The notes under the pieces were generated by a model. The model did not search any database. It saw only the letters and a list, made by a program, of their open reading frames with translations, and was not told the DNA's origin. Below are positions 44,149-53,400 of a stretch of 64,000 bases of DNA, in pieces. Both the position numbers and the translations under genes were made by a program. Within the stretch, counting starts at the first letter, position 1, and each line of letters starts with the position of its first letter. The stretch is from Campylobacterales bacterium (GTDB taxonomy: Bacteria > Campylobacterota > Campylobacteria > Campylobacterales > Sulfurimonadaceae): contig JAPLGM010000004.1 in assembly GCA_026390165.1 (NCBI GenBank), positions 1-64,000 of the forward strand, read 5' to 3'.

Positions 44149-45486
44149 ATGAAACACTCTCACCTCTCCCAAATCATCAACTTTATGCAACCATTCCAAC
44201 AAATTGAACGGGTTTACCGTGTGAGCGATACCCAAATCGTCATTGAATTTGATCGCCATACCGTATGGACATTTGATATGCGGCGTGATAATCCGATGAT
44301 TTTCAGCGCCCCAACGACCAAGCGGACCAAAATTTATCAAGCCCCTTTTGATGTCCTCCTTGCCAAACGGCTGAACCGCTCCTCACTTCAATCAATCACG
44401 ATGCACAACAACGATAAAATTCTCCGTATTGTCGTGAGTACAAGCGGTTCGTATAAGTCTGAAACGACCATTTTACAGTTCGAATTTACGGGAAAATATA
44501 CCAATGTCATCCTTCTCGATAAAGATGAGATTGTTTTAGAAGCGTTGCGTCATATTGATGAGATGGTTTCTATTCGCAGTGTCCGCGTGGGGGAGATACT
44601 TACTAATCCACCACCGCCTACGTTTACCCCCGTCTTTTATCCCATCGAAGATGTCGAGACCTTTTTGTGCCACACTTACGATGAGTATGCTACCGCTGGG
44701 TTGGAGAGACTCAAAAAAGAAAAATTATCGTTAATTCTCAAGAGGAGACAACAGCTTCAAAAACACTTACGCGCACTCTTGGATGAAGATGCGTTGTTAG
44801 AAGAATCGAGCACAGCGCAACATTTCGGGCATCTAATTTTGGCGAATCTTCATACGATCAAAGGGTATGAAACATCATTAAAACTCAATGATTTTGATGG
44901 AACCCCCCTCGAAATAACGATACCCCCAGAATGTCATGACGGTGCGCGAATGGCTGAGACCTTCTTCAAACGATCTAAAAAGGGGAAGCAAAAAGCGTTG
45001 GGGCTGTTTCAAGAGAGAGAAAATCTCACAGAGAAGATACACCATTTGGAGCTTTTCGCCCATACGATCCGTGAAGCGCAAACCCCTGAGGAGATCACCC
45101 GTCTCTTCCCTGCTAAAGTTGCGGGGAGTAAAACAAAAGCCCATACGAAAGTTTCCGAGGGGATCGAAGAATTTTGGATAGAGGGTGTAAAAGTCTCCTT
45201 GGGGAAAAGTGAACGGGGAAATATCGAACTGTTACAGCGTGCCCGCGCCCGCGATATTTGGCTCCACCTAAAAGACCGCCCCTCAGCGCACGTTATCATT
45301 ACCACCGATAAGCAACAACTCCCCCAAACTATCCTCGAAGCAGCGGCTAAACTATGTGTCGATTTTTCCGTATTTGAGAAAGGGACCTATTTGGTCGATT
45401 ATACCCCCAGACGTGAAGTAAGAGTGCAAGAGGGGGCGAATGTCCTTTATACCAATTATAAAACGGTTAGCATCGAAAAAAAGTAG
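44149..45486 (+). CDS. NFACT family protein (RqcH/FbpA-like, short form)
   Basis: 445 residues. The NFACT-N region (about 1-190) includes QFEFTGKYTNVILLDKDEIVLEALRHID. A coiled-coil region (about 200-320) is followed by NFACT-R with RARARDIWLHLKDRPSAHVIITT and a C-terminal VDYTPRREVRVQEGANVLYTNYKTVSI. RqcH proteins recruit tRNA-Ala to stalled 50S subunits and add alanine tails. This protein is shorter than the roughly 570-residue Bacillus form, as in other Campylobacterota. Which NFACT residues for RNA recruitment remain was not tested. It is 11 bp upstream of a small conserved-looking gene. Confidence 0.83.
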   Translation: MKHSHLSQIINFMQPFQQIERVYRVSDTQIVIEFDRHTVWTFDMRRDNPMIFSAPTTKRTKIYQAPFDVLLAKRLNRSSLQSITMHNNDKILRIVVSTSGSYKSETTILQFEFTGKYTNVILLDKDEIVLEALRHIDEMVSIRSVRVGEILTNPPPPTFTPVFYPIEDVETFLCHTYDEYATAGLERLKKEKLSLILKRRQQLQKHLRALLDEDALLEESSTAQHFGHLILANLHTIKGYETSLKLNDFDGTPLEITIPPECHDGARMAETFFKRSKKGKQKALGLFQERENLTEKIHHLELFAHTIREAQTPEEITRLFPAKVAGSKTKAHTKVSEGIEEFWIEGVKVSLGKSERGNIELLQRARARDIWLHLKDRPSAHVIITTDKQQLPQTILEAAAKLCVDFSVFEKGTYLVDYTPRREVRVQEGANVLYTNYKTVSIEKK

Positions 45487-45497
45487 GGGGTATTTTT

Positions 45498-45806
45498 ATG
45501 GCAGATATTGGTTCCATCGGGGGTGTTATTTATTCTAACCAGCAAATGGCAGGGGTAGCGAGTGAAAAAACAGCACTGTTAAACCGTTTTGACCTCCAAT
45601 CTCTTGCTGCTGCAACGGCAGCCAACAACAAAAATGATGAACTCCAAGAGGTTCGCCCAGCGGAAGAGAATCACAGTGTGGACAGTGACCGTGAACACAC
45701 GAAGGAACAGTCGCAACAAGAAGCGCGACGAGCTAAAAAGCAGAAAGAGCCCCCCCTTCCTGAAGAAGTTTCTAACCCGCTTCATCTGTTGGATGTTAAG
45801 GTGTAA
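45498..45806 (+). CDS. Small hydrophilic protein, Campylobacterota-type hypothetical
   Basis: 102 residues, strongly charged and low in complexity after residue 50 (AEENHSVDSDREHTKEQSQQEARRAKKQKEPPLPEEVSNP). It starts MADIGSIGGVIYSNQQMAG and ends LHLLDVKV. It resembles small proteins I recall in Sulfurimonas-like genomes, with no known function. GGGGG seven bases before ATG supports translation. It follows the NFACT gene closely and stops 2 bp before the convergent HlyD gene. Confidence 0.6.
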   Translation: MADIGSIGGVIYSNQQMAGVASEKTALLNRFDLQSLAAATAANNKNDELQEVRPAEENHSVDSDREHTKEQSQQEARRAKKQKEPPLPEEVSNPLHLLDVKV

Positions 45807-45808
45807 TG

Positions 45809-46978
45809 TTACCGCTCATGCAACGATTCTGAAAATGTTTTCGCGATCGGTTTGATCAAATAGGTGAGGACACTTCGCTCCCCCGTCGTAATATCAACTT
45901 GTGTCGTCATCCCGGGTGAGAGCACTATCTTTTTACCCGATTTGGTAATCATCTCATCAGGTTTGAGGGCAATCAACACCCGAAAATAAAACTTATCCCC
46001 CTGTGCTGTTTTTTCGCTCAACGTATCAGGACTGATATAGGCAACTTTCCCATGAAAAATACCATAAATAGAGTAGTCGTAGGCATCAAGTTTGACGGCG
46101 GCCAATTGACCTTTTTTTACGAATGAGAGATCAGCAGGGGCAAGTTTCGCTTCTACGATGAGGGTGTCATTAGAGGGAACCAGCTCCATAATCACATCTC
46201 CAGGACGAACACGTGCCCCTTGGGTCGTGAGAAGGATATTTTTGACGACGGCATTCATGGGGGAAGTGATACTGGTTCGCTCCAAGGTTACATCACGATC
46301 AGCTAACTCTTGCTCTTTGGTGGAGAGGTCCTCTTCAGCTTTGGTCATATCGGCTTGGGAGTCTTGGAAATATTTATTCTTTTTATTGGAGATTTGCCCT
46401 TTGAGATCGGCAATTTGTCGTTTGAGACGGATAATCTCCGTTGCTCCGATGTCCCCTGTCTTAAGGAGGGGGAGGTTGAGATCGAGTTCGTCTTGAGCGA
46501 GTTTAAGGGACTCATTAAGGGCGGAGACTTCATCATTCATCGCCTGCTGTCGTCGATGAAACAGTGCCGTTTGGTTCGCCATAAAATCGGGGTATTGATG
46601 GACGAGAGGGGGGAATATGAGAGGGTGCCCGAACACTTCCGCTTTGAGCCGTACAAGGGTTGCTTTCAGCGCTGCCACTTTGGCGATACTGTCATCATGG
46701 GCGGCTTGTGCTTGGGATTTTTCGAGGGTTGCTAGAATCTCCCCTTTTTTGATATTCTGCCCCTCTTTGACGTACACCTCTTGGATGACCCCATCATTGG
46801 CGGCTTGAATTTGCTGTGTTTTAGCTGCAGCGATCACTTGTCCCGTCGCGTGGGAGATTTGGTTCAGAGATGTCGAGGAGGCCCATAAAAAAAAGGGGAC
46901 GAGAACCAAAAATAGGGTTCCGAAGATAATCGTCAGCGGATGTAGCCGTGAGAGTAAAGGAAGATTATTAGAAGTCAC
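45809..46978 (-). CDS. Type I secretion membrane-fusion protein (HlyD/LapC family)
   Basis: 389 residues. An N-terminal helix (about 14-34), then a lipoyl-like half (TGQVIAAAKTQQIQAANDGVIQEVYVKEGQNIKKGEILATLE), a long coiled coil (about 90-250), the second lipoyl half (ERTSITSPMNAVVKNILLTTQGARVRPGDVIMELVPSND) and a beta-barrel region. This links the inner-membrane ABC exporter to TolC. GTG start overlaps the exporter stop (GTGA). It is the last gene of the three-gene secretion operon that faces away from the giant adhesins. Confidence 0.88.
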   Translation of the reverse strand: MTSNNLPLLSRLHPLTIIFGTLFLVLVPFFLWASSTSLNQISHATGQVIAAAKTQQIQAANDGVIQEVYVKEGQNIKKGEILATLEKSQAQAAHDDSIAKVAALKATLVRLKAEVFGHPLIFPPLVHQYPDFMANQTALFHRRQQAMNDEVSALNESLKLAQDELDLNLPLLKTGDIGATEIIRLKRQIADLKGQISNKKNKYFQDSQADMTKAEEDLSTKEQELADRDVTLERTSITSPMNAVVKNILLTTQGARVRPGDVIMELVPSNDTLIVEAKLAPADLSFVKKGQLAAVKLDAYDYSIYGIFHGKVAYISPDTLSEKTAQGDKFYFRVLIALKPDEMITKSGKKIVLSPGMTTQVDITTGERSVLTYLIKPIAKTFSESLHER

Positions 46979-49056
46979 GATGGGGTTCCTTGTTGTACGG
47001 GTTGTTGGGGTGTGGAGAGTTTTTGAAGGACCGTATCGCGTGGTCCATCCATGGCAATCCCTTGTGGTGTCATAACGATAAGACGGCTGACCAGCCGCAA
47101 TAAGGAGGGTTTATGGGTAACAAGAATAAGGGTGTCCGTAGGACGAATTAGTGTTACCAACAGTTCAATAAGCCGTCGTTCACTCCCTTCATCCATGCTT
47201 GCCGTTGGTTCATCCAGCAGCCAAACACTTGGTTGTGCAAGGACGAGGCGGGTGATGGCTATGAGCTGTTTTTGCCCCCCTGAGACACTCTCTCCACTCT
47301 CAGGAACGGCACTGTCAAGTCCGTGAGGCAAGGAGCTGACCAGTTGCATCAGCCCTGTTTTTTTACACGCATCGGTAATTTGCTCATCGCTAATCCCCAC
47401 CATTCCTAACGTAAGATTGTCCCGAAGGGTTCCAGAGAAGAGTTTGGTGGATTGAGGGAGATATCCGATACTCTTGGCAATCCATTCACGAGAGAGGTGT
47501 TGTAAATCAAGTCCATCGAGAAATATTTTCCCCTCTTTTGGGGCGTAGAGCCCAGCTAGAAGTTTCAGTAACGTCGATTTACCCGAACCGATCACCCCTA
47601 AAATCCCCACTTTATTCCCTGCGGGGATAAGAAGCGATGGAAGGGACAGGGTAGGGGTATTCTCTTGATATTCAAAAATAAGATTTTGAAGGGTATAGGC
47701 AGGATGTACACTGCTTGGGGAGAGAGGTCTCTCAATGGTATGGTTGTCACTGCGCAGGGCAAAGACATTCTCCAAATCTTTGATTGAAATTTTAGCACGC
47801 CCCCATTGGACGAAGAGGTTGGGGATCATCGCAATAGGGGCGAGGACACGCCCTGAGAGGATAGTAATGGCGATCAATCCCCCCATCGTAAGGTCACTAC
47901 TGGTGCTGACGATATACGCCCCCATGGCAACAAGGGCAATATAGCTAAGCTGTTGAAAAAAGGCGGAGAGGTAGCCGGAGAGTTCACTGTAATGACGAAT
48001 CGCAATATCATCATCAATGGAGTCTTTGGTAAGGGCGTTCCATCGGTTGAGGGAGTTCCATCCTGCTCCTGAGGCTTTGATACTCTCTGCCCCGTTGACC
48101 GTTTCGACGAGGAGTCCTAGCTTTTTGTGCGATGCCATGGACGACGAGGCAGAGAGGGCATCGATTTTATGACGGAACATACTTCCCACCAGTACCGAGA
48201 TAACCAAAAAGCCAACAACTATCATCCCCATCTTTGTCCCACCAACGAAGAGTATAACAACTAAAAAGAGGAGAGAAAAAGGGAAGTCGATCAAGATGTA
48301 CATCGCCGCTGAAGAGATAAAGGTGCGTACGGAGTTGTAGCTTTGAAGCTGTCCCGAGAGGGTTCCGATACTGTGGGGCATACTGTCAAGGCGGATTTTA
48401 AGTAATCGTTGAAAAATAGTGTGGGAATACGCCATATCCATATTTTTAGAGGCATGATCCAAGATGGAGGAACGGGATACCTTTACGAGCATCTCCAAGA
48501 ATATCGCAATAAATACCCCGACGCTTAAGGCAATAAGAGTAGAAGTCCCCTGAGTAGGGATAACACGGTCGTACACTTGCATACTGTAAAACGAGGTTCC
48601 AAGGGCGAGGAGGTTGATCGTAAAGGAGGCAATCGCCGCATAAATAAGGGAACTTTTTTGCTCCAATGCCACTTTTTTGAACATCTCTTTGGCAGTGGAA
48701 AACTTCCCTGCATGTTTGCCAGGACGCAGAGGGCGAAAGAGCGTCCCATCCGGGAATTTCTCACGTCCCTCTACGATATTAGCACTCTCGGTTGTCCACT
48801 TTCCATCCGACTCGTGGGCGAATAGTATCCCAACTTCTCCATCAGGGGCAAGGGAGAGCATGGGGAGCATAACGGCAGAAGGGGCTTTTTGCCACGGAGT
48901 GCGTTCGAGTCCAAAGGCGTGAAGTACCTCATTATAAAATGCTTTATTCGGTGTTTTTGCTTCCAACGCGGCTTTCGTATGAGGTGGGAGATGACGCCCT
49001 GAGATTTTGAGAAGGAGACTCTCTTCTAAGAGCCATTTGGTTTTAGGGATACTCAT
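46975..49056 (-). CDS. Type I secretion ABC transporter (LapB/HlyB-type, degenerate C39 domain)
   Basis: 693 residues. The N-terminal domain (about 1-125) resembles peptidase C39 but lacks the catalytic Cys, as in exporters of RTX adhesins that are not cleaved on export. Six membrane helices (about 140-420) include SMQVYDRVIPTQGTSTLIALSVG. The ATPase shows Walker A GVIGSGKSTL, signature SVSGGQKQL, Walker B VWLLDEPT and LVTHK. It overlaps TolC and HlyD genes by 4 bp each. The substrates are probably the adhesins encoded at 50486 and 62119. Confidence 0.9.
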   Translation of the reverse strand: MSIPKTKWLLEESLLLKISGRHLPPHTKAALEAKTPNKAFYNEVLHAFGLERTPWQKAPSAVMLPMLSLAPDGEVGILFAHESDGKWTTESANIVEGREKFPDGTLFRPLRPGKHAGKFSTAKEMFKKVALEQKSSLIYAAIASFTINLLALGTSFYSMQVYDRVIPTQGTSTLIALSVGVFIAIFLEMLVKVSRSSILDHASKNMDMAYSHTIFQRLLKIRLDSMPHSIGTLSGQLQSYNSVRTFISSAAMYILIDFPFSLLFLVVILFVGGTKMGMIVVGFLVISVLVGSMFRHKIDALSASSSMASHKKLGLLVETVNGAESIKASGAGWNSLNRWNALTKDSIDDDIAIRHYSELSGYLSAFFQQLSYIALVAMGAYIVSTSSDLTMGGLIAITILSGRVLAPIAMIPNLFVQWGRAKISIKDLENVFALRSDNHTIERPLSPSSVHPAYTLQNLIFEYQENTPTLSLPSLLIPAGNKVGILGVIGSGKSTLLKLLAGLYAPKEGKIFLDGLDLQHLSREWIAKSIGYLPQSTKLFSGTLRDNLTLGMVGISDEQITDACKKTGLMQLVSSLPHGLDSAVPESGESVSGGQKQLIAITRLVLAQPSVWLLDEPTASMDEGSERRLIELLVTLIRPTDTLILVTHKPSLLRLVSRLIVMTPQGIAMDGPRDTVLQKLSTPQQPVQQGTPS

Positions 49057-50309
49057 TGTTGTTTTCCTAGCGGTGCGATGAGTTCACCTGTTTTGAGTTT
49101 AAGACGGTATGTTGAAACAGTGGCAGTAGCGAGAAGATCTTCCAAATTGATCCTGTTTTGGGTCACCTCTTTGGAAGAGTTAACCAGATCAAGCCATTGC
49201 CGTTTTCCTGCGAGAAAAAGGCGGGTATACGATTCCAGTACCTTTTGGGAGGCGTCGATGGAGAGGTTCGTCCCCTGTACCCGATCAAGGGCAGAGCGAT
49301 GATCATCAATGTCCCGCAACAAACTTTGGGTCAGCTCTTGTTCTAGGGTGAGTTTGTTGAATTTCAGCTGTTGGATAGTCGCTTCCGAGGCTTCTATCCC
49401 TGAGATGGAGGATAGTCCGGCTCCTGGATTCATCTGTGCTGAGAGATAAACGATTGAGTTTTCGGCTCCATAGTTCGTATAAACTGACCCTTTTTGGTAC
49501 TCCGCCCTTAAGGAAACAGTCGGCCACAATGCTGCTTTTGCTTTGTTCTTTTCATACTCAGCAGTTTGAATTTGAATGGCAGCTTTTAATACACTGGGAT
49601 GGGTCTTGAGCATTTGTGAAATCATCTCATCCGTAGAGAGTTGTGTATCAGGAGCGGGGTTGCGATCGGCATCAAGGGAGCATGAAATATCAGGCTCTGA
49701 TGTGATAAGGCGCAGCTGTGAACAAGCTGTTTTTTCCGCTATTTTTGCAATGGTGAGATCGGTATTTATTTGAGCTAAACGTGATTTGATGAGCTCTTCA
49801 TCGGCAAGGGAGGAGACCCCTGCTTCGATACGACGATTGAGCATACCGTTGAAATCATCGAGCTGTTTTTGCCCCTTGGTAAGGGCATGCACCCGCCCCC
49901 GTGCTTGGGTAAGATTTTGAACCGTTTGGAGGAGACTGTCGATGAGGGTATAGGCATTTTCATCCAATGCCACTTCCGATTCATGCTGTTTAGAGACGCT
50001 GATATTATAGGTCGCATCGATTCTCCCCCCTGCCCATAATGGTTGTTCAAGACGAGCTAAGGTACTGCTATTTTTCCCTCCCCCTACATCAATCGACGGA
50101 GTGGGGTAATAGCCCCATTTCGCCCCATCCACACCACTTTTGGAAGCTTTGATCTGCATACGCGATGCCCCTAGCTTTGGATGGGTTTCGAGGATGCGGG
50201 TTATGAGTGGATCGAGGGTGGAGAGGTTCGCATCACTGGAAGCGCACCACAGGGTTGATGTGAGTGTCAATAAAAAAGGGAGTAATAATTTCAAATAGGC
50301 AACTTTCAT
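49053..50309 (-). CDS. TolC-family outer-membrane channel (LapE-like)
   Basis: 418 residues with a signal peptide (about 1-25), two outer-membrane-efflux (OEP) repeats of long helices, and typical phrases such as TRILETHPKLGASRMQIKASKSGVDGAKWGYYPTPSIDVGGG and the second-repeat MLKTHPSVLKAAIQIQTAEYEKNKAKAALWPTVSLRAEYQKG. It is the first gene of the secretion operon and diverges from the adhesin gene, with a 176-bp shared upstream region. Confidence 0.88.
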   Translation of the reverse strand: MKVAYLKLLLPFLLTLTSTLWCASSDANLSTLDPLITRILETHPKLGASRMQIKASKSGVDGAKWGYYPTPSIDVGGGKNSSTLARLEQPLWAGGRIDATYNISVSKQHESEVALDENAYTLIDSLLQTVQNLTQARGRVHALTKGQKQLDDFNGMLNRRIEAGVSSLADEELIKSRLAQINTDLTIAKIAEKTACSQLRLITSEPDISCSLDADRNPAPDTQLSTDEMISQMLKTHPSVLKAAIQIQTAEYEKNKAKAALWPTVSLRAEYQKGSVYTNYGAENSIVYLSAQMNPGAGLSSISGIEASEATIQQLKFNKLTLEQELTQSLLRDIDDHRSALDRVQGTNLSIDASQKVLESYTRLFLAGKRQWLDLVNSSKEVTQNRINLEDLLATATVSTYRLKLKTGELIAPLGKQQ

Positions 50310-50436
50310 TGAATGGATTATGACTTATGAGCTGTAACTCTACACATAAGTATATTAAAAAGAAATAATATCTGTGAAGAGTAAAATTAAGTTTTATTTT
50401 AAGTAATATAACGTAATAATAATGCAAACTGGGTTT

Positions 50437-50442
50437 TATAAT
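50437..50442 (+). promoter_or_regulatory. Candidate -10 element for the giant adhesin
   Basis: TATAAT 44 bases before the ATG at 50486, in an AT-rich divergent region (50310-50485). The -35 region is not well defined. No sigma-54 motif is visible. Confidence 0.45.
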
Positions 50443-50485
50443 TAAATCTAGTATGAATTCCAATTTATTAAAAGGGTGGTTGCCA

Positions 50486-53400
50486 ATGTTAAAAATGACT
50501 GTAAACGGAAAAGTGGTTGAAGGGTCGAAAGTTGTAATTCAAAATGGGGATAAAATTATTATCACCGATATGAGTACAGGGCAATCACCCATAAAAATGA
50601 TTACCAAACATGTTAATAAAAGTCTTCAGATTTTTGAAGAGGGGGTCGCGGAACCTTCATTGGTTTTAGACGATTACTATGCACAAGGGGTATCGGCACA
50701 ACTGTCAGGTATTGATGCCAGTGGTGGATATGTCGATTATTCGGTAGCAAGTGATACGGGGTCGATGGAACTTTTAACTACTGAGCCTGTTGTTGCCGCA
50801 AGTACAACAGCAACTGCTGCCTCTACAGGGCTCTCCACGATGGAAATGGCAGGTATTGGACTGGGAGTGATAGCCGTAGGTGGAGGAATTGCCCTTGCCG
50901 CTGGCGGTGGTGGTAGCGATACTAAAGATACAGTAGCACCTGCAGCACCGACGCTTGTTCTGGCGACAGATTCGGGAGCGAGCACTACGGATGGAATCAC
51001 CAACGTCGCGACGGTAAATGTGGCTGGTTTAGAAAGTGGAGCGACGTGGCAATACAGCTCAGATAATGGTGTGACATGGATAACGGGAACAGGGACAAGT
51101 TTCACCGCGACAAGTGGCGAGCATACCTACCTCGTTCGTCAGACGGATACAGCTGGTAATGTCAGCACTATAAGTACTGCAGTGAATATTACGGTAGATA
51201 CGACAGCTCCAACTCCCGTATCAATGAGCGCATCTGGAACAACTGTATCCGTTGTGTTTAGTGAAGCTATGGACACTCTTCATCTCCCTTCCAATGCTTT
51301 TGAAATTCTTGTAAATAATGTTTCTAGCGCCGTGTCGGGTATATCCGTTACTGGCAATACCGTCACTTTAACACTTGCTTCTGCATTGAGTACAGGGGAC
51401 AGTGTTCAGATCCGTTATTCTGATCCGACCGTGAGTGTAGATGATATAAATGCCGTTCAAGACAGTGCTGGCAATGATGCCGCTTCATTCTTATCGGGTA
51501 TTGTTGCCGATGGGTATGTTCGCAGTGCCGAAGTGTGGGTCGATGTTGATGGAGACGGAAACGTTAATCCCGACAAAGATTATTTTGTAGGGCTAACGAA
51601 CAGTGACGGGAATTACTTTATTCCCGATTCTGCACCATCGGGGACGATTATTGCGATGGGTGGGGTCAATATCGATTCTGGTATCCCTAATACCATGGTG
51701 CTTAAAGCCCCAGAGGGTTCTAGCGTTATTAATCCATTGACGACCTTGGTTGAAGCAACGATACAGGATTCAAAAACAACCTCAACTCCCTTAACGGTAG
51801 CAGAAGCATCAGCCAAAGTTGTTACGGCATTGGGACTAACAACGGGAACGGACTTAACCACCTACGATCCTCTTATAGCCGTAAATAGCAGTGATCCTAC
51901 AGAAAAAGCAAATGCGGTTGCTTCTCAAAAAGCGGCAGCAACTATTGCGACGATTATAACCCTCGCTGCTAATGCATCAGCGGATGCGACAGCGGCAACC
52001 AATACGATTATTAGCAATATGGTGACGGAGATCAAAACGTCCACGATAGATCTAACAAATACCACTGTTATGATGAGTGGTGTAGCTGTTGATTCAGCTG
52101 TAACTGCTGAGATTGATAGCGCTTCCACTGCGATTGCCTCAGCACTGACAATAACTGCAATTACTACCGCTCAATCTGAAGCTCTTGACACCATCGCCCC
52201 TGGAGCATCGACCCTTACCGCCGCAACAGCGACCAACGACATAACCCCTACTGTCCATGTCAATCTTGATGTCACCTCCACAAATGGAAAAGCTGTGGTT
52301 GCAGGCGATACAGTGATTTTAAAAGCTGATGGTGTTCAAGTAGGAACAACAACTCTCACCGCAGCCAATATCGTAGCGGGATATGTCAATATTAATACTT
52401 CAGATTTATCCGATGGGAGCCATAGCCTTAGTGGAGTGGTTGTGGATCATGCTGGTAATAGTGGAGATTCTTATCCTGTTAAAAATATTACAATTGATAC
52501 CAGCGTTCCAATAGCTACGATTACGATGTCTGATACGGCACTAACTATTGGTGAGACCTCTACGGTTACTGTTAAATTCTCCGAAGCAGTAACGGGCTTT
52601 TCTAATGCTGATGTCACCGTAGCCAACGGAACACTCTCTACCTTAGCCTCTACCGATAACATCACATGGACAGGTACCTTTACTCCAACAGCAAATATTA
52701 CAGATGCCACCAATCTTATTCGATTGGCAAACAGCTATACCGATAGCGTGGGCAATCCGGGAACAGTTGCTACGAGTGGTAACTATACGATCAATACAAC
52801 TACGATAAATGTTGATATGATAGCCCCAACGGCAACTATCACAATGTCCGACACAGCATTGAAAATGGGTGAGACTTCGATGGTAACCGTTACATTCTCT
52901 GAGGCAGTAACAGGCTTTAGCAATGACGATGTCACCGTCGCTAATGGAACACTGGGGACATTAACCTCTACGGATAATATTACATGGACGGCAACCTTTA
53001 CTCCGGCCGCCAACGTGGAAGATACGACCAATGTTGTCACCCTCGCGTCAACCTATACCGATATTACAGGTAATATAGGGGCAACGGAGAGTAGCGTCAA
53101 TTATACGATCGATACCAAAGCCCCTGTTTTCTCTTCAAGTGAAATAGCAACAGCAATCAATGAAAACAGCGGAGTAAATCAAGTGGTTTATACGGCTATG
53201 GCTGATGACATTTCTGTGATTACCTACGCTCTTAAGCCATTATCGGGAGATGTAGCACTCTTTACTATTGATTCAGCAACAGGGGCCGTAACCTTAATCG
53301 ATAATCCAGATTATGAAACAAAATCAAATTACAGTTTTACTGTTATTGCAACTGATACAGAAGGTAATGCCAGTGAGCAAGTAGTATCGTTAGCTATTAA

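Noticed and set aside
50233-50463. Minus-strand 76-codon ORF at the TolC start
   Set aside because: It overlaps the TolC signal-peptide coding region in another frame and the divergent promoter region, with low-complexity AT-rich codons.
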